A DNA stretch of 64,000 nt from Bedellia somnulentella (taxonomy: Eukaryota; Arthropoda; Insecta; Lepidoptera; Bedelliidae), in contig OY755179.1 in assembly GCA_963576735.1 (NCBI GenBank), forward strand, positions 4,960,001 through 5,024,000. Reading direction: 5' to 3'. Each line of letters begins with the position of its first letter. Positions within the stretch are counted from its first letter, which is position 1. Of this stretch, positions 17,980-30,337 are shown piece by piece. The position numbers were made by a program, and so were the translations under genes. The notes below the pieces were generated by a model. The model did not search any database, was not told the DNA's origin, and worked only from the letters and a program-made list of their open reading frames with translations.

Positions 17980-20225
17980 ATTTAAAAACCAATAGGGTTA
18001 AAATAGCTACATATTGTTCATTGAGCTTTTTGAATCCGAGGCCACCAGTATGATCAATCAAATTGCAACGGTCTATTGTGCCACAAGTTGCAATATTGTC
18101 ACAGTCAAACCGCATATAAATTTATCGCATTGAGATAAATTATCTAGCAATTTGTGATACAATCGAGGCAACCGCTTAAGTTTTGCAACCGCCAAAGAAA
18201 CGAAAGCAGGGGGCAGGATTTTTGAGTAGGTAGAAATTTACCACTAATAATCCTTAATTTGATCAATCATTTTCTTTGTCTATCTTCCTATTGGACTTAA
18301 CCCTTGCTGGTTTTGGTTTATTGCTGCGATTATTAGATTATAGATAGGTTAATATAAAAAGGATGTATATAATTTTGTAGGTTTTAATAATGCTTAGTAA
18401 TTTTATGATGGGTACTAAAACCATTTCGAATTAAAGTGATTAAACGTTAATTTTAACCAAGGAACCCTAAAAGCTTTTACGACCACACCTCTAAACTGTC
18501 ATTGACAAAGCGGCGATAATAAATTGTCATTTTGGTAACGAAGCATTTCCTTAAAATTACTGAAATATTAATTTACATTTTGCTTCCGAGCTGTTAATAA
18601 AAGTTTATGAAATTGCTTTTAGTTAGGTTTATTTTGAATAGGGGGATCTTTTATGGTTCGTTTTGCAAACTTAATATTTAAAAAATATCAACGACAGAGG
18701 AAACTAATTCTTGTATAATAAAGTAGTTAAGTAATCCTATTCAACTAAGCCTGGTACGATACAATAGAGATAATACAAACTACGGTAATATTTGGTAGGT
18801 CGGTTCATTAATTCACAACAACCAATTTTCACCATTATATTAGCTAATTAGTTAAATGGGTTTTCAAACACCAAAAAATATGTTTTTCATTTACAAATAC
18901 GTTTATACGATATTAGGGTATCGGTAAAAATAATGAACACGATTACTCTTTATACATTAATATATAAATGTTTTAAAAAGTATTTTTATTGGCAACTGCT
19001 TTCCCAAAATACAGGTTTAGCCTAGTTTGGGAATCCCTGTTTAAGTACGTACTGTCAATATGTCTTATCAAATATATATTTTTTAGATGGGATTTTTTAT
19101 AGAGCTTAATATAAAGTAACAATGAATAAGTAATTATTAATAATTGTCGTCCTGTCTACCTCGTGGACATTTCGTCACCAGCTTTCCAAATTTAAATATG
19201 GATCAAATGACAAACAAAATCTACAATTTTCTTTTCTTTAAGACTCCTTAACCTCATAAAACCTTTACTACATTCCTACAGATTCACAAAATATGTAGTA
19301 AAGCTAGACAGTAAAGAACGCGTGGAAGAAAATAAAACTCACTGAAAGCCTATTTTCGTCAATGACCTACATAAACAATAACATTATTTGTAGAAACGTG
19401 ATTAAATCAATTCATGAATATTCCGAGTAATTATTCGAAGGAAACAACAGAGCGTCCGCGTTCGGAAGTTAATTAGCAAGCTATTGAAAAGCTGCGAGTT
19501 TGCGAGTTTGCGTGTCATAGCGTCGTAGGCGTTGGCGGAATAACAGATGACGTCATACGTGCCACATTCCAAACGACATTATGAAAACTACGTAATAATG
19601 TTTTAGAATTGTTTTCGCGTTATTTCACTTTTTATTTCTTTCGAAACTAGTTTTTTTTGGTGGTTTTTATTATGAGTTACGACAGAACCCTGCTTGTTTT
19701 TGTCTTTTCTTTTTGCGGGATCAAATACCCCTTCGTAGAGATGCGTAGATTTATAATAGCATTGAGCCTTGATGATAAATGGTAGCTTATCAACTCATTC
19801 CTAGCAATCTTAGAATCAAAAATTTGTTCCCTCTCAAATTCAAAAAGTCGCTTAGCTTTTCTTTATTGTTATTTTTTATTAAACTCGTGGGTTCGTGTTG
19901 GTTGCTGAGTAGCAGTACAATCATTTATTTACAAGGAAGTGGTTCTTCCCGTCTAGTTACTTATTTAATCAATCTTCTAACTAATCAAATCTCATGAAAG
20001 ATTTACTTAATCAGTTTTTCGGAATGCAACTAGGTAATTATTTAGATAAAATAAAATTTCCTATTATTTCATACCGTTGGGGTAGCCCCGTAATATACAA
20101 AATTACATTGGCTCGGTTAATAACAAGTAATGACTATTTGTAGGATACTTTTAATATCACTGAGCGCAATATTAAGACTGTTAGTTAATCTCAAATTATG
20201 TTTTATCTCCTTCTTTGCTTATTTC
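17980..20225. other. Repeat-poor, no gene; one perfect CRE
   Basis: 19440-19570 is more GC-rich (GAGCGTCCGCGTTCGGAAG, GCGAGTTTGCGAGTTTGCGT) and contains the palindromic cAMP-response element TGACGTCA (19548-19555). It could be a promoter or enhancer of the gene whose exon lies 4 kb downstream. The position is suggestive only. I see no other assignable element. Confidence 0.35.
19548..19555. promoter_or_regulatory. Consensus CRE palindrome TGACGTCA
   Basis: It is an exact match to the CREB/ATF consensus within a locally GC-rich patch of about 120 bp. An 8-bp match is expected about once per 64 kb by chance, so this is weak on its own. Confidence 0.25.
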
Positions 20226-20530
20226 TACTGCCTCAAGACATTGAAAGAAAGAAAGAAAGAAAGAAAAACATTTATTCACAACTAAAGGTACACTTTAAAC
20301 ACACAACAGTAATCTTAAAACAATAAGCTTATAAACTACAAAATTAATCATTATTAAAACTAAACAAAAAGAACAAATAAACTTATATATAACAATTTAA
20401 AATTTTCCATTTAGTGCCCCTCAGCTATGAACTGGTCACTGACTCAGCATAATGCTACCGATGTGTTTAGAACAACAACGGCAACGCTGATTTTCAGCCA
20501 GTGCCAATGCGTGGTCGGCTTACAAAAAAC
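20226..20530 (-). mobile_element. Family H repeat with (GAAA)n end
   Basis: It begins with a (GAAA)n run of about 25 bp (about 20243-20267) and AAAACATTTATTCACAACT. It ends with AACGCTGATTTTCAGCC and GTGCCAATGCGTGGTCGG. Read on the minus strand, this is a 3' UTR with AATAAATGT and a CTTT-type tail, as in jockey- or CR1-like LINEs. The coding part is absent. Confidence 0.55.
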
Positions 20531-23400
20531 CACTATAACCAAAAATAATAATAAACAAACAATACGAGGAAGGTAACATGGCAAAAAATTCGATAAACCC
20601 ATCTAAATATACAAATTCTTAATATAATACTTACTATTTATACATTGCACACATGCACAACTAGATTTATGTTCTGTCATCCCAGTTTTTGGTATTATTT
20701 TAAAGAATATGTATTTAAATTCCAATTATCAAGGATCATTAAGTGTGTGTAGTTTTTTTTTCAAGTACATAACGCTAGAGAGATGAAACGGACATCCACT
20801 CGTGATGACTTGAAAAGTATACAAATTATGTATAGTATACATTGAGATAAAAATGATTGTTTTCCCCTTTCCGTGTTTTTTGGTAAAAGTTTTTAATTAA
20901 ATGGTTTTCTAACTAAAATATATAACACTATTTGAGTATTACTATTTTATAAAATAGTACTATAACACTTTCTCAAAATCGAAACATATCCTCACTATTA
21001 TTTTTTCTTATTATTTTTTCTGTCTGACGGTCCATATTCTTATGTATATAGCAAAACATCAACGTAAACTATGTCAAAAACAAAACAACTTGTAAAAGAA
21101 AAGAAATAAGAAAGAAGGGCTTAATAGAAAACCACACCGAGAATCACTGCAGACCTGTGGACCCTTTTCTAATCAAGTCGACAAAAACATTGGATCTACC
21201 GACAAACAGCCACGAGGGTAACAGATACGTCTTTTTTAGAATAGAACATTTATTGCCAAAATAAGTCCCGGCGAGCGGGTATCGCTAGTCCGGAATCGAT
21301 ATTTAAAGTTTGTTCCGTAGCTATGTCTATCAGAAACTTTAAATAAGTATAAAATATAGGCATGTATTTAACGCGGCGACAAATTGATGCCATTCCGGGT
21401 CGTAAAAAAAACTGAAAATGGATAGTAAATAATCTACTTTGGCGACTAATTAGAGGTAGCATCTTAACTAGAAAGCGGCGGCTTTTTAATGAGTTTTGAG
21501 GTTTTATTTAAATATTATCTGGCAGTGATTTTCTTTTGTGGCAATTGAATTTCTTCTAAGGCGACAAATTATTGGCGGATGAAAAAGTTGAAATAGGCTT
21601 TCATAAATTCTAAAATGGGGTCTGAAATAAATACGAACAAGATCTTAAAAAAATACTTTTGGCTACAATTGTTGGGATCTAAATTAACCAAATTGTGACA
21701 TGCTATAAATCTTTTCTTGGTCTATTTTATTAACCTTCCCTCTTTTAAATGAACCTACCTACTTTGAGTAGCAGCGTGTCGAAGTCATCCCGCTTCGCGG
21801 GGTGCCTATTTCCGCTCTAAGGGACACAAACTAACCCTAACCTAACCTAGCACAAACACAATTGTGGTGATTAATTGTTTTTTAATGCGATGCCCCCCAT
21901 GTGGTTGGCTTCGCCCCCCGTCCCTCCTCTGTTTTCCTTCTCTAACTTAATTGCATCTGCCCAATAGGCTGGGTGAAGCAACTTTTGACGTAACCTAATT
22001 TATTTTAATTTTATTAATTTTTACTTCAATACACAAAATATGTAATTTACTTAATATTATAGTCACAAAAACTTGCCGATTGCAATTGACAATAAACGCG
22101 CTAAACCCCCCGCTCCGCAGCCTCCACACTGCTCAGACACACGAGCGCATTTGCCGCCTTTTCGAGAATTTACGAATCTGCAAAAAATATTCTAATATCC
22201 AAAAACATTATTATAATACCCATTTTCAGTTTTAAAGCTACCTGAAAATCGCTGCCAGATCTGTATTTTTATAATGAAATCCAATAGTTGCCAGTGCAGA
22301 ATGTATGATATCCCCTCAGAAAAATTAGTCGCCACATTAGGTTTTATAATACCTTAACCAGTTTTACACTGATCCTGCTTAATATATTTGATACCTTACA
22401 GTAGCAGCCGTTTTTTTAGTTTTTTGATCCTAGCATTTTATTGCTTGTATAGTTTAATAGTTGCTAAGATATTTAATCACTGCAAAGTTAGTTTTTTTGT
22501 GACTTAATAGAAAGTTGCCTAAAAAGGATTTCAGTTGCCGTGTTAAATATTTGCCTAAAATATATATATTTTACGGTTATTTGAGTTTGGAGGAGTTCTG
22601 GAGTTTTGATTTAATTTATGTTTTAAGGGCTGATCCTTCAAGTACTTACATTTAGCGATGATGTTTTTGTAATATTTTGATTCAGAAATGCTCCTTTTAA
22701 AATACATTTCCAAAAGATATTATTTAAAGTGTTCAGGTATTGGTTCAGACACAACCTTCAAAGTATCCAAAGAAGTTTCGCAGGCCCGGCTACCTCTTTT
22801 TGCAATTATAAACAAAATTACACATAGGTAGGTACTTTATTTCTTTTTCATTATAATCGGATTCGAATAGTACACGAATTTATTAAAAAGTAACCCCGCT
22901 ATACAAGTCCATCGTCACAATAGCCAACCCAGCGCTTATTAAACTCATTAACAATTCAAGCGACACGGCGAATGGCTCGTAACAAATAAAATATACGAAA
23001 AAGCATATTTTCAGCTTCAATAGCAGGCACTGTTATTTTTGTAGGGTGATGTTAGTTATTTTTGTGTAGTTAGTTATTTTATGCTGATTGACGGCGCGAC
23101 ACTACACGGCTGTAAACGCATACGGAAGTAGGTTCAGTTTAAATGGGTTTGCAGTCGGTGTTGGAAGTTCAGAGCTTTTTCATACGTCAGGAGTTGTTCT
23201 GAAAATGACAGGATTTTTGGACCGTGAAGGGAATGCTGTAATTTTTTTTCGATCTGAGAAATGTTACATAAAATAAAAATAAAAGTTGTCTTAGACAACA
23301 GACTTTAAATGATAACACGAAATGTATATAATATTAAATAAGTTACATGATGTCCAGAAACTATTAATAATAAATTATAAATAAATATATACAAACATAT
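20531..23400. other. No gene seen
   Basis: Long AT-rich stretch. 21238-21262 (ATAGAACATTTATTGCC) looks like another retroelement AATAAATGT end on the minus strand. 21783-21805 holds CCCGCTTCGCGGGG, a perfect short hairpin, followed by CTAACCCTAACCTAACC. 22080-22160 is cytosine-rich (ACCCCCCGCTCCGC). The open frames at 21250-21462 and 23088-23276 lack recognisable domains. Confidence 0.35.
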
Positions 23401-23553
23401 TAAACAGAAGAAAATTATTATTAAAAAAAACTCAACTATTTACACATACGATAACTTGCTCGAATGACTTGTGAAATAGTGTAGTGATCAACTTGACTGG
23501 GTGCAGGTGATGTGTTAGTGAAATATGTGAGAAGGTGCTTCGGAACAGCAGTG

Positions 23554-23629
23554 ATGGCTTCCAAGGCGAATAAGGGCCGAGTGATGTCCTTGATATTCAG
23601 CACACTTCTTCTTGGACGAGCTATTACTG
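23554..23629 (+). CDS. Candidate first coding exon of a secreted or membrane protein (partial gene)
   Basis: An ATG with a good context (GTGATGG; G at -3 and +4) opens 25 codons and one base, and stops exactly at G|GTAAGT, a full consensus splice donor. The peptide begins with a short basic stretch (MASKANKGR), followed by a hydrophobic core (VMSLIFSTLLLG), then a small-residue end: a typical signal peptide or signal anchor. The intron is phase 1, the usual phase after signal-peptide exons of animal extracellular proteins. An in-frame TGA at 23494-23496 shows that the frame does not extend far upstream. Codon use is more GC-rich than the flanks. I did not find the next exon in the window, and the 25 residues do not identify the gene. 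A second in-frame ATG (codon 11) could also serve as a start. I infer a long first intron. Confidence 0.55.
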
Positions 23630-23729
23630 GTAAGTCAATTATAAATTAATAGCGTGAATAAATTATGTAAGTACGCCTAGTGTTATAAAACAAGATAGAG
23701 TATACTCAAAAGCAAAACTAAGAGTATTT

Positions 23730-23818
23730 TAAATCTTTTTTGTTTATGAAAACCTCATGTGGGGATTATCACTAATAAATAAAGAATAAATAAAGGAAAG
23801 AAAAATTTCGACACAGGT
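23730..23818 (-). mobile_element. Family C fragment in the putative first intron
   Basis: TTTTTTGTTTATGAAAACC, CTCATGTGGGGATTATCAC, AATAAATAAAGAATAAATA and TTTCGACACAGG match the left end of the unit at 17650 and stop where the tRNA-like module begins. It lies 100 bases downstream of the splice donor at 23630. Confidence 0.75.
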
Positions 23819-24439
23819 GTATTTGCTAAACGTATCGTAAGTAAAATGTTTGAGACCTGGATATCAGCGTCACTTTAGAATAAAGTTATGTTTTGCTGGA
23901 CAATGTTTTCACCAATTACAAAACTTTGATATAGGTACTCGTATTATTTATTGGATACGATTTTTCAGACTCATATAACAGGTTTAATTCGAGGGATAAC
24001 TCTATCTATGGATTCACAGAATAATCATAATTAAATTATTTAATTAATAAATATGGCCCGATGTTGGCCAAGTTTAGGGTTTTATAGTAGCAAGCAATAA
24101 AAGAGTGAAATTGATAATAGCAATTAATATTTTAAACAGTAAAAGGAATGCAAACTTACCTTTGTGTTTATAGTCTTTGTATAAAGTACAAAGATACATT
24201 TATAGGTTTAGAAAATGAGCTTAATCTCTAAGCTGACACTTCACAGCTCCAATCTATTTGTTTCCGGACGTGTCGTGCTATTTAACTTAACAATATTTAG
24301 CCCGCTCGACTTCCAAAAATGGATGACGATATCGAAAATTCGAAAATTTTAAACCTCTTGCTACCTCGTTATGATCTAAGTAACTTGCTTTATTTCATTA
24401 TTAAATATTTTTGCTTTTCGTTTTTACTAATTTGTTTTA
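23819..24439. other. No feature seen
   Basis: AT-rich. I found no convincing splice acceptor followed by an open, codon-biased stretch. Confidence 0.35.
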
Positions 24440-24617
24440 TGACAAACAAGGCAGGCGTTTGAAGTACGAAGAATAAAGGAGCATGTATGAAAAGATTGAT
24501 GGATGTGCTAGAGAGGTTCGCCAGGATCGTACAAAGTGGTGATCAATAGTCATCGACTATAGTCTCTGCCTACCCCAATACGATATAATGGCGTGAGTAT
24601 ACGTACGTATGTATGTA
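24440..24617 (+). mobile_element. LINE-L 3' end
   Basis: The coding order of the LINE-L terminus is on the plus strand: AAGGAGCATGTATGAAAAG, ATTGATGGATGTGCTAGAG, GGTTCGCCAGGATCGTACAA, AGTCTCTGCCTACCCCAATA, then AATGGCGTGAGTATACGTAC and a GTATGTATG tail. A short local duplication (GTGATCAATAGTCATCGACT) interrupts the frame before the SAYP codons. Confidence 0.8.
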
Positions 24618-24770
24618 TTTAAGGCAGACGATTAACATTATCATAATAGAACTTTTCATTTTACGATTTGAATTGGAAAGATCATACACATCCCACGCTG
24701 ATGGCTTTGATAGGTATCGGTGGAAGCCCGTTCATTATGACATATATTGACCACTATTCATTACATTTTA

Positions 24771-25022
24771 CATGCATACATACATATACTCAAGGCTAAA
24801 AATCCCTAGTAAGGGTAGCCAGAGTTAAGGAATTAGAAACTCCTCAGCCACTTTTGTAAAGTTGAGTGGGAAAAAGACGGTAAAATAAAGGATGTTGGTG
24901 ATGGGTCTCCAACCGTATCGCCCAATGTTCCCTAAAAGCCCCAATACCGTTAGTTAGTCGCCTCTTAAGTGCACCCACCGGAAGAAATGGAGTAGCGCTA
25001 TTCTAAGCCGGCACTCCACAGC
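24771..25022 (-). mobile_element. Family A retroposon, full length
   Basis: Complete from GCATACATACATATACTCAA to CTAAGCCGGCACTCCACAGC. It has a 4-bp repeat expansion (GTTAGTTAGTCGCC) in the box usually reading CGTTAGTCGCC. Confidence 0.88.
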
Positions 25023-25212
25023 ACTATATGTTTATCGATTATATTTTAACTGAGTTAAAGCTATTTCATGTTAGTATAAGTGATGATTGAAAATTAATTA
25101 CGATAATTACGTAGATAGGTAATGTCGCTTGAGATCCGTCACTTACACTTCTTTGTTTTATAATCATTTCCCAATTCTACTTCGTAAAGTCACTGAGAAC
25201 TCTCAGCATTAA

Positions 25213-25506
25213 GAACGATAATAGGCATACTTATATCTTCTTACCCATATTAAAATTTATTTCTTTCTCCCTCGCACGATCGAATATTCGTTTTTTGATA
25301 TGTCTGATATATGAGAATACATGGTGATTAATCGACGAATCCAACGATACCTCCGTAGTTGTCATTGTTTTCATCGAATAGAGAGCGCCAATATTTATAG
25401 TGTTCTATGCATATTAAAATGTTAAAATCCGAATATTCGATCGTGTGAGGGAGAAAAAAATAAATGTTAATATGAGTAAAAGAGATAAGTATGCTAATTA
25501 TCGTTC
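25213..25506. mobile_element. Fold-back MITE, arms about 78 bp
   Basis: The left arm (25213-25290) and right arm (25430-25506) are imperfect inverted copies. Both contain GAACGATAAT, CATACTTAT and a CGATCGAATATTCG inner edge, with CTCCCTCGCACGATCG against CGATCGTGTGAGGGAG. The spacer is about 140 bp. I see no certain TSD. The superfamily is unknown. Confidence 0.65.
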
Positions 25507-25737
25507 TCGGCGTGAAGAGTAGACCTTCCTGTTACTAATTTTAAAGCTCTAACGACTCCTCTTTAACACGCTTATATGCTTTACTTGTATGTATTGTAAC
25601 CGGCTTCTTCTAATGTTTACTAACCCACAGTGTTTAAAACATCATTCGAGCGTCCGACGCTTTTTTTCTCAAAAATATCATTATTGTTTTAATTGGGATT
25701 AATAGACATGGGTATATTTTATATTTTTATTTTATTT

Positions 25738-25785
<48 letters not shown>

Positions 25786-27404
25786 GAAAATATGCCACGC
25801 AATTTCAAATCTGTAGGAAATATAGGCATGTCGACATAAAAAAACCCTCCCCTAGTATTTCATACTTGATAACAAAAACTTGAATTCCCAACCCTTCATT
25901 TCCTATCAGGATCATTAAAGGTACAAATTTATCGAGATTTCCTTCGGTACCCTCAGGATTATGTAAAAGAGGTGCTTTGGAATCGACTTCAAGTCACATT
26001 TCATTATACTTGATAAGGGAAGCACTCCCCTTGCCAACCGTCTGTCTTAAGATAAGCAAAGGTTTAAGGGGGCTTTTAATTAAAGGTTCGAAAATCAAGT
26101 TCATTTACCTACTAGTTCGGATAAGCCCTTGGAGTGTACTTAAATGCAATTTATATCTTTATCGATGAATCTACCAACCTACCTGCAGTGGCGGCTTTAA
26201 TACCACAATGGAATGTCAGAGCTTCAGAATTAGGAATTCCTCAGCAGCTTATTTGTTTATTCGGCACACAAACAGTATGACGACACAGAATTAGATACAG
26301 AAATAAAATGTAAAAATACATTTTTGGGCGAACAGACGAAGTTACGCGGGTAATCTAGTGACAGAATATAATGCACCTACAAATTATCATTTATACTCAC
26401 TTTAGGCTAACGAGTCAGCCAACAATTTAGGTTATTGCTAATCTTGTATGCTAATGCATTCGTTAAATAATTCGAAAATAAAACAACTTGTTCTGTATAA
26501 TTTTTATTAAGTTGTTGTAGTAAATTTTACGTCGTCTAAACCTTCACTCCTACCTTTACTTAATCTTCTAATTAGGTTCAGTATTTTCAGAGTAGATAAG
26601 ACCACCTTTGTCTGTCTCTATGTCTACGCATCACGTACAAACTAACCGGACGTATCTTGACCAATTGGCATGACCGTTTCTTACACAATGAAATATCACC
26701 TAGAACTTTATTTATTCTAAATTTTATTAGATTTCCAGAAAAGGCGTGAAAAACCATTACTCAATTAATTGTTTGGTACAAAAATGCTCTCAGATCTTTA
26801 TTTAATGTCTTTTATAAGACTGTAAATTGACAGTGCAAGTCGTCTTCTTGAAAACTGTAGTAAATATATATAAGCTAAGATAGTGACCTATGAGAATAAA
26901 AATATGTGCCACAAATTATAAGAATCATACTCTCAGGAAAAGGTGAAGGTCACTGACCACGGGAAGCCATTATAACGCTACATAAATCCTGTCTTTTGCA
27001 TCCTGTTGAACTTTTGCTTCTGGCTTCCGCCTTTTATTATTCACTACGGACATGAACGTAATTTCACTACTATTTTCCTATTAAGTGGAAAGGAGTACTT
27101 TTAGCTAGCATAGGTAGCATTTGTGAGGATTTGGATTAAAATAGAGCTTTTAAATAAGTTATTATATAATATATAACATATTATGTGATGACAACTATTA
27201 TTTCATGGTATGATACCTATTTATATTCAAAAACTATGAAATTTAGGGCTTTGTAGCACTGGCTTCTCTTTTTGGGATTGTAGCCGTGACTATAGGTGCG
27301 TATGAGTATCATAACTTTATGCTTAATAGTATTAAAAACGATTTTACGTTTAAAAATACTTTCATACATACTTATATCATTCCAGAACTTTTTTTTTTAG
27401 CATA
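25507..27404. other. No gene; microsatellite and eroded family A bits
   Basis: A long (AT)n/(GT) tract lies at 25739-25785. 26200-26255 (AATGTCAGAGCTTCAGAATT, GGAATTCCTCAGC) and 27245-27305 (GGGATTGTAGCCGTGACTAT) are old family A scraps. 25590-25630 resembles the CTTGTATGTATTGTAACCGG-type repeat seen at 41520. I recognise no frame as a gene. Confidence 0.4.
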
Positions 27405-27530
27405 CATAGGGACAGAGAAAGCGACTTTGTTTTATACTATGTAGTGATGATACAGTAGTGGTACGCTCATAGTATAGCGATGATTTTAATAGGGATGATG
27501 AATTTATGCTCGTATTTTTTAAGCAGGGTG
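27405..27530 (-). repeat. Fragment shared with the spacer of fold-back element 1
   Basis: AGAGAAAGCGACTTTGTTTT then ATACTATGTAGTGATG is the reverse complement of about 1798-1840 inside the element at 1187. Confidence 0.5.
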
Positions 27531-27902
27531 AACATAAACATAAACATAAACGTTCACGCCGTTTATCCCCGAAGGGGTTGTCAGAGGTACGAATACTTCT
27601 GAAAATCACGTGACAGCGCCACCTAGTGTCCAGAGTAGGTACCCACGTTTTGCTTGGACAGTGTACTCACGTGATAGGGGGCAGGCCTATCGGCGTTTTG
27701 TACGAATACACTGTCACATGGCTAAGTACAACTCGCCCATGTGGGTTTCCACACGATGTTTTCCCTCACCGTTAACAACCGTGATAAATTAACCACACAT
27801 ATGACTTTAGAAAAGACAAATTGGTGTAGGCCCGACCCGGGATTTGAACTCACGCCTGTCTGTTTTCAGGCGGGTGTTCTACCCATTATACTATCATGTC
27901 GT
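27531..27902 (-). mobile_element. Family B SINE, near full length
   Basis: It runs from the (CATAAA)n tail and CGTTCACGCCG, through CCCCGAAGGGG, CACGTGATAGGGG and CACACGATGTTTTCCC, to the tRNA-like head (GACCCGGGATTTGAACTC as B box complement, then GTTCTACCCATTATACTATC as A box complement). A base change in the A box (TATACT for TGAGCT) probably disables its polymerase III promoter. Confidence 0.85.
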
Positions 27903-27989
27903 TGAAATTATAAAAAAATATGAAAATCCCGAAAACCGGTCTCCAAAAATACTTTGGTATCACTAAAAGTTTCAACCTCTAAGTTTTTA

Positions 27990-28052
27990 CGTCTTCGGCG
28001 GGAAGAAAAGGGTATGTTCTATTCTTAGCCGACACCTAGCATACCTAGCCTA
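27990..28052 (-). mobile_element. Family A 5' head remnant
   Basis: GTCTTCGGCGGGAAGAAAAG then ATTCTTAGCCGACACC corresponds to the CACCGGAAGAAATGGGG..CTAAGCCGACAC end of family A. Confidence 0.5.
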
Positions 28053-28321
28053 CCTAGCATAGCCTCTAAATTGTTTTCGAAAATAAGTCACGATCAAGTT
28101 TTGTGCATAAAAATTCACGAGTACCGCTCCAATAAAACTAAATAAAAGAGTAACATCAGAGACTCTTCAAAACGAGTTTCGAGAGCCCAAAGAGCTTCCA
28201 CAATCATGAATTTATAATTCAATGCGGAAACGTAATGTAATAATCTTCAACTTGTGATGTAAAGTGGTTACGGTATAGAAGCTAAGCAAATAAAATATAT
28301 TTTAATGGATGTGGACAGTAA

Positions 28322-28430
28322 CATTCATACTATACATCCCAAAAACGGGTAGCCAGTGCTTAAGAGCTAAAAATTCCTCAGCCATATTTGGCAGTTGATA
28401 GGGTACAAGATGGTAGAAATAAAGTATCTT
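28322..28430 (-). mobile_element. Family A 3' fragment, diverged
   Basis: CCCAAAAACGGGTAGCCAG, AATTCCTCAGCCATATTTGG and AAGATGGTAGAAATAAAG are in order; the 5' half is missing. Confidence 0.7.
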
Positions 28431-28782
28431 TGAACAGTGTGAACGGACAGTAACTCTATGTTAAGCATTATTTTTAGACAATTAAAACGATGTCTCAGGC
28501 CTTTGTTTTGAAATGAATTTCCAATGATAGACACAATGATGATGATGAAATTCAATATACACATTACTGCTACTTGCTGGACACGTAAACTTATCAAAAG
28601 CTACATAAAATTAGAAAATGATCTTTGCTCCATTCTCCTGTACGACACTCTAAAGAAGACATGGGATAGTGCAATAAAACACCTACGCCAACAAATTACC
28701 CGTACGTTTCAAAATACTTCTATGGCTTATATTTTAGCGGTGATATTCTACATTTCTTATTGGCAGTATTTTCTTAAAGGTT

Positions 28783-29010
28783 GCTGAGTAGTGTCGGCTT
28801 AGAATAGCACTACCCCATTTCTTCCGGTGGGTATACGTAAGAGGCGACTAACGGTATTGGGGCTTTTAAGGGATTTTTGGGCGATGCGGTTGGAGACCCA
28901 TCACCAACAACCTTTATTTTTACCATCTTTTTTCCACTATCATTTCCAAACTATCTCTGGCTACCCCTTCTAGGGATTTACAGCCGTGAGTATATGTATG
29001 TATGTATGTA
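28783..29010 (+). mobile_element. Family A retroposon with internal deletion
   Basis: The head and tail are intact, but the GTGGCTGAGGAATTTCTAAT block between CCAAA and CTCTGGCTACCCC is missing. The gap lies immediately 5' of the conserved hairpin module, which remains. Confidence 0.88.
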
Positions 29011-29301
29011 TAAAATACAATTTACATATCATGTTGAATTTAAGGTTATGAATAGTATTGGCTAGTTATTACCAGAGGAAGTAGTAACGTAGTATTAGTA
29101 GTAAGTAATTTAAGAAAGAACTGACCAAACATTTTTATTTTTAGTCAAATGTTAAATTTTAATTTGAAATGTGAAGAAATTAAATTTCTTTATAGTTATA
29201 TCCAGAATTTGGAACACATTTAGATTTCAATCCTTTTGTCGGCTAGATCAGCCATCAATAATATTTAACATTAAAATTGTATTTTTCAGTGTAGTGTAAA
29301 C

Positions 29302-29540
29302 CTGTATAGTTTCGGCTTAGAATAGCACTACCCCATTACTGCCCGTGGGTATTTATAAGAGACGACTAAGGGTATTGGGCCTTTTTACGTGATTGTTGTG
29401 CGATGCGGTTGGAGACCCATCACCAACAACCTTTGTTCTGCAATCTTACCCACTTAACTTCCAAAAGCGGCTCAGGAATTTCTTGAGCTTTCTGAAGCTC
29501 AGGCTACCCCCTTCTGGGGTTTATAGCCGTGAGTATACGT
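29302..29540 (+). mobile_element. Family A retroposon, diverged
   Basis: TAGTTTCGGCTTAGAATAGC, then GCCCGTGGGTATTTATAAGA, the GGTTGGAGACCCATCACC box, and CAGGCTACCCCCTTCTGGGG followed by GTGAGTATACGTATT. It belongs to the CCCGTGGG head subfamily. Confidence 0.85.
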
Positions 29541-29922
29541 ATTTATATATTTTTTTCCGTTTTCAGTTATTTTTTGTACACTATACCTATAATGCTCTCC
29601 TTACTGTTCACACGAAGGATATTTGGATTTTATTGTTAATTTCAAAACACGCTTAATTAAAGACAGAGGTGAAAAGGTTCAGCATTCAAACTTTAATTAG
29701 AGTGAATTCAATGCGGTGTAAAGCTACCACCGTGACCGAATTACAAGCAACTGAAATAAAGCTCTATGCAGAAAATACTGAATTATGTTGGTGGATATAC
29801 AGAGCAGAAAGCACAAGTCTTTCTTGAGAATTGAAACCACGATTATACATAGATAAAAAAAGGATTGATGCAAAATATTAAAGCCTTACATTGTGTATGA
29901 TTCAGAAAACGCAAAAATTTAT
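29541..29922. other. No feature seen
   Basis: AT-rich; nothing assignable. Confidence 0.35.
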
Positions 29923-29933
29923 TTAAATATTTA

Positions 29934-30296
29934 CATAACATCAACATAAACGTTCACGCCAAATATCCCCGAAGGTGTTGGCAGAGGTACTAATACTTCT
30001 GAACATCACGTGACTTTGTCACGTGATGTTCAGAGTGCCCACGTTTTGCATGGACAGTGTACTCACGTGATAGGGGGCAGACCTATCGCCGTTTTGTACG
30101 AATACACTGTCACATGACTAAGTACAACTCAGCCATGTGGGTTTCCTCATAATTTTTTCCCTCAAGTTTAACAACCATGATAAATTAACCACACAGAAAT
30201 CTTCAGAACAGATAAATTGGTGAAGGCCCGACCTGGGATTTGAACACTAGTCGATTGCACGATAACCGGTGTTCTACCCATTGAGCTATCACGTCG
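29934..30296 (-). mobile_element. Family B SINE, full length, 11-bp TSD
   Basis: TTAAATATTTA (29923-29933 and 30297-30307) flanks the copy. The tRNA-like head keeps a good A box (GAGCTATCACG complement) and B box (TGGGATTTGAACACTAG complement). Near 30000 an extra short inverted repeat (TCACGTGACTTTGTCACGTGA) has arisen by a local change. Confidence 0.88.
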
Positions 30297-30337
30297 TTAA
30301 ATATTTAAAAATATTTTAGTAAAAAAACAACTGTTCT

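Noticed and set aside
25739..25785. (AT)n tract as a replication origin or regulatory element
   Set aside because: Simple microsatellite; similar tracts occur at 10040 and 32884 without associated features.
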